DNA from: an uncultured Arcobacter sp.
Lineage (GTDB): Bacteria > Campylobacterota > Campylobacteria > Campylobacterales > Arcobacteraceae
Reading direction: 5' to 3'
Length of the DNA: 9,120 bases
Assembly: GCA_913054415.1 (NCBI GenBank)
Contig: CAJXII010000060.1
Coordinates: 1 to 9,120, forward strand
Below the pieces are notes generated by a model, which was not told where the DNA came from, made no database searches, and saw only the letters and a list, made by a program, of their open reading frames with translations. This document shows positions 7,003 through 9,120 of this stretch, piece after piece (within the stretch, counting starts at the first letter, position 1; each line of letters begins with the position of its first letter). Made by a program: the position numbers and the translations under genes.

Positions 7003-8223
7003 TTATCCTTTTATCTTAACTATAGGTTTTTTATCTTCCATTAAAAATAATGGTTTAGAAAATGGAGCAAGTTTTGCTAAAAAATTTAATAATGAGATCA
7101 CAGGACTTCCATAAAAAAACTTTACATCAGAATTAAACACCCAAAGTTGATCTGCATATTGATAAACTTTGTGTGGTGTATCACCTATATTATCATTGTT
7201 TTTATCAAATCCTTGATAATTATCCCAATAATTACCAACTACTTCATTCTCCTCATCTTCACCTCTATCTCTTTTACTATCATTTACTATATCTTCAATA
7301 TTACCAATAATAATATTCTTTTTAACTATATTATCAATACTAAGTGAATGAAAATGTATCGCTTCTGCATTGTATAATAGTTTATTACCAATTATATAAT
7401 CATGAGTTCCAGGTTGAAAAGGACTTCTGTCTATATACATTCCCATAGCACAATACAATACAGTATTGCCTTTTAATGTAAAATTTGTAGCATCTTTTAA
7501 TCCTATACCCATACCTGTCGCACCTTGCGAACTTTGCACAATATTACCTGTAGCAATGGTATCTTGCGAATACATAAAAAATATACCTACACTATTGAAC
7601 TTATATATATTATTTTTTACATAATTTTTACCAGCATACATAAAATGTAATGAATATCTACAATATTCACCTAAATTTTTTTCTATAGTATTACCATGAG
7701 AATACCAAACAACCATATCTCTTGATTTGTAAAGATGATTATGATTGATAAGATTATCATTTGCATACCATAATCTTAGACCATCACCTCTTAAACCTAA
7801 ATCATAATTTTTTGAAGTTATATAATTATTTGATATGATAGAGTTATTAACCATTTGCATATCTATACCAAATAAACAATTTTTAATCTTACAATTACTA
7901 ACTTCATTTTGACTACCATCACTAATCTTTATACCTGCATCAAGATTTTCATGTCTTGATCCACTATCTATAATAATCAAATTTTTAAGTGTAATATATG
8001 AACCAATTATAGTTATGACCGTTCCTTTATTATCACCTTTTATGATAACATTTTTACCTTGCCCTATAATAGAAAGAGGTTTATCTATAACTATATTACC
8101 TTCATATACACCATTAGGAAGTTTTAATATTGAACCACTAGGTGCTTTATCTATAACATCTTGTAATATATTTGCAAATAAAGTATTAACAAATAAAAAT
8201 CCAATAATAAAAAACTTCAACAC
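7003..8223 (-). CDS. nosD: NosD, periplasmic copper-site maturation protein
   Basis: NosD is a periplasmic right-handed beta-helix protein that works with the NosFY ABC transporter in building the copper centre of NosZ. The 406-residue product has a signal peptide (about 1-17, hydrophobic core then TLFA before Asn18). Repeated Asn-rich helix rungs fill 30-320, and the family hallmark NYWDNYQGFDKN lies at 331-342. A C-terminal tail contains LLNFLAKLAPF. It keeps the His/Met-rich inner motifs that look canonical for the family: WYSH (173-176), HFMY (193-196), FMYS (216-219), GLKD (241-244), MGMYIDRSP (260-268). The start is GTG with a well-placed ribosome site. It is followed within 5 nt by nosG. 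A divergent second copy is at 56-1267, and this one is the likely functional NosD. Confidence 0.95.
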   Translation of the reverse strand: MLKFFIIGFLFVNTLFANILQDVIDKAPSGSILKLPNGVYEGNIVIDKPLSIIGQGKNVIIKGDNKGTVITIIGSYITLKNLIIIDSGSRHENLDAGIKISDGSQNEVSNCKIKNCLFGIDMQMVNNSIISNNYITSKNYDLGLRGDGLRLWYANDNLINHNHLYKSRDMVVWYSHGNTIEKNLGEYCRYSLHFMYAGKNYVKNNIYKFNSVGIFFMYSQDTIATGNIVQSSQGATGMGIGLKDATNFTLKGNTVLYCAMGMYIDRSPFQPGTHDYIIGNKLLYNAEAIHFHSLSIDNIVKKNIIIGNIEDIVNDSKRDRGEDEENEVVGNYWDNYQGFDKNNDNIGDTPHKVYQYADQLWVFNSDVKFFYGSPVISLLNFLAKLAPFSKPLFLMEDKKPIVKIKG

Positions 8224-8230
8224 CTATTTA

Positions 8231-8235
8231 CCTTT
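8231..8235 (-). promoter_or_regulatory. Ribosome binding site for the GTG start of nosD1
   Basis: The minus strand reads AAAGG, followed by 7 bases and then GTG at 8223. It overlaps the nosB stop codon (8236-8234), so the two genes are tightly linked. The next possible start, TTG at 8220, is less favourable. Confidence 0.6.
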
Positions 8236-9031
8236 AATTACTTTTATTTTCTTCTTGAGTTTCATTCATAGCTTTTTGTTTAGCAAAAAATGCCAATAAA
8301 CTAAATATACTAATTGCTACTAAAGCATAAAATCCTATTGTTGGATATGAATGAGTTGTAAATTGAGCAATTTTACCATCTCCAAAAACTGTTGGCATAA
8401 ATGGTTTAATCTTAAAGGCACCCCAATCATGTAAATTGTGCCCAAACCAATACAGCCAATATGAATAATCAGCTACAAATAAAAATGGTAATGATACAGG
8501 TATTAACATAAGTAGATTAAGGAATTTATTATCATAAATTATAAATAAAATCATAACTAAACTTAAAGCCAAAAGTGCATAAGGACCTATTGCTCTTTCA
8601 AAATGTCCACCTCTCCACATAGGATCCATACCAACATAATGGTTAATAGTATCCATCTCATGAACCTCTCCACTATATCCATCAAAATGGAAATAGACAG
8701 GTATCCCTTGAGGAAAAGCCTCTTTTGGGTAGTTTGGAGCCTCTAACGACACTGCCCAAATAGGCAATGATGCTACACCAATCTCTGAAGATGTATCAAT
8801 CATCTTATCAAGATTATTTCTTGCTTCTTTTGGAGTCGCAACACTTTTGTATCTACCTTTGTTATATAGATTCCAAACTGCTTTACTAAATGGTGCTACT
8901 TGATCAACTTTATCCTGATTGATTTTATTGAGAACACCATGAAAAGCGACCATTGGAAATGTAAACGATACTGTAAGTATCACTAATGCCAAAAAAGCAA
9001 ATATTTTCGCTTTTAGAAAACTTGGATGCAT
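8234..9031 (-). CDS. nosB: NosB, clade II nos-cluster membrane protein
   Basis: This is an integral membrane protein that accompanies nosZ in clade II nitrous oxide reductase clusters. In Wolinella it is needed for N2O respiration, but its biochemical role is unresolved. With the start at 9031 the protein has 265 residues. Hydrophobic segments lie near 8-30, 148-167, 170-188 and 230-250, with a large, probably periplasmic loop between the first two. Distinctive stretches are HYVGMDPM (131-138), FGHNLHDWGAF (196-206) and FTTHSYP (224-230), rich in His and aromatic residues. A longer reading from the ATG at 9070 would add 13 lysine-rich residues but lacks a ribosome site. It is the first gene of the train in this window, and its stop lies 10 nt before nosD1. 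The assignment rests on position, topology and these motifs. Confidence 0.85.
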   Translation of the reverse strand: MHPSFLKAKIFAFLALVILTVSFTFPMVAFHGVLNKINQDKVDQVAPFSKAVWNLYNKGRYKSVATPKEARNNLDKMIDTSSEIGVASLPIWAVSLEAPNYPKEAFPQGIPVYFHFDGYSGEVHEMDTINHYVGMDPMWRGGHFERAIGPYALLALSLVMILFIIYDNKFLNLLMLIPVSLPFLFVADYSYWLYWFGHNLHDWGAFKIKPFMPTVFGDGKIAQFTTHSYPTIGFYALVAISIFSLLAFFAKQKAMNETQEENKSN

Positions 9032-9038
9032 ATTTTTA

Positions 9039-9046
9039 TCCTTTTT
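9039..9046 (-). promoter_or_regulatory. Ribosome binding site deciding the nosB start
   Basis: The minus strand reads AAAAAGGA, followed by 7 bases and then ATG at 9031. The upstream in-frame ATG at 9070 has no comparable site and would lie upstream of the predicted transcription start. This supports the shorter, 265-residue NosB. Confidence 0.7.
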
Positions 9047-9060
9047 AAAAAAATTACAAT

Positions 9061-9066
9061 ATTTTA
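9061..9066 (-). promoter_or_regulatory. Predicted -10 element of the nosB promoter
   Basis: On the minus strand 9066-9061 reads TAAAAT. This would place the transcription start near 9054, so the FNR-type box centre sits at about -41.5, the classic class II activator position. An overlapping TATGAT at 9071-9066 is an alternative, but it gives a less typical spacing. No good -35 box is needed in this arrangement. The promoter is predicted from spacing only. Confidence 0.5.
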
Positions 9067-9088
9067 TCATAATTATTTTAATATTCTA

Positions 9089-9102
9089 TTGATTAATATC
9101 AA
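9089..9102 (-). promoter_or_regulatory. FNR/CRP-family operator box upstream of nosB
   Basis: The 14-bp site TTGATTAATATCAA matches the FNR consensus TTGAT-N4-ATCAA with no mismatch, and one extra base pair (A/T) extends each arm. Its centre is at about 9095.5, roughly 64 bases before the preferred nosB start. In Campylobacterota, N2O respiration genes are known to be controlled by CRP/FNR-type regulators of the Nss family. Which regulator binds this site is inference. The box is symmetric, so it could also serve a divergent gene beyond 9120. Confidence 0.75.
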
Positions 9103-9120
9103 TTAGTTTAACAAATAATT

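Noticed and set aside
7743..7758. TTGATAAGATTATCA-like half-site pair inside nosD
   Set aside because: Spacing is wrong for an FNR-type site, the second half is incomplete, and it is within coding sequence with no promoter context.
8015..8299. Plus-strand open frame of 94 codons
   Set aside because: It lies opposite nosD and nosB, has no recognisable domain, and is a shadow of the real genes.
9071..9120. Possible end of nosZ on the minus strand
   Set aside because: All three minus-strand frames reach a stop between 9120 and 9086. Too few codons are visible to support any coding call.

Overview
The window is very AT-rich (roughly a quarter G+C by eye) and is one long gene train on the minus strand, read from about 9031 down to 56. 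It encodes the accessory genes of a clade II (atypical) nitrous oxide reductase system. The order nosB-nosD-nosG-nosC1-nosC2-nosH-nosF-(nosL)-nosY closely follows the layout known from Wolinella succinogenes. The NosG/NosC1/NosC2/NosH electron-transfer set, the low G+C and a CetB-like stand-alone PAS protein all point to Campylobacterota. The base composition would fit an Arcobacter-like genus, but that level of placement is inference.

Layout in transcription order (high to low coordinates). 9054-9102: a perfect FNR-type box with a well-spaced -10 element. 9031-8234: nosB, a membrane protein. 8223-7003: nosD1, the canonical NosD. 6997-5166: nosG, nosC1 and nosC2. 5135-4230: nosH. 4223-2332: the ABC pair nosF and nosY, with a copper-site-bearing nosL between them. 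2322-56: a less usual tail of three genes: a second NosL-family gene, an Aer/CetB-type PAS gene and a second, divergent nosD. A hairpin lies at 1-30 beyond the last gene. Gaps between genes are 30 nt or less and several genes overlap, so a single polycistronic transcript is likely. No stretch over 300 bases lacks a gene. The catalytic gene nosZ is not here; it may lie just beyond base 9120.

How they work together. NosG and NosH resemble the NapGH menaquinol dehydrogenase and should pass electrons to the monohaem cytochromes NosC1 and NosC2, and from there to periplasmic NosZ. NosL, NosD and the NosFY transporter are expected to assemble the copper centre of NosZ. NosB is a clade II-specific membrane protein needed for N2O respiration.

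The most interesting part is the distal tail. The second NosL lacks both cysteines and the methionine of the CxxCxM copper motif and the methionine of its PMG motif. The second NosD lacks nearly all the central methionines, plus two histidines, that the canonical NosD has at aligned positions. Between them sits a cytosolic PAS protein that keeps the residues linked to FAD binding in Aer. This looks like a co-transcribed module that has lost copper ligands and gained a redox sensor. Its function is unknown.
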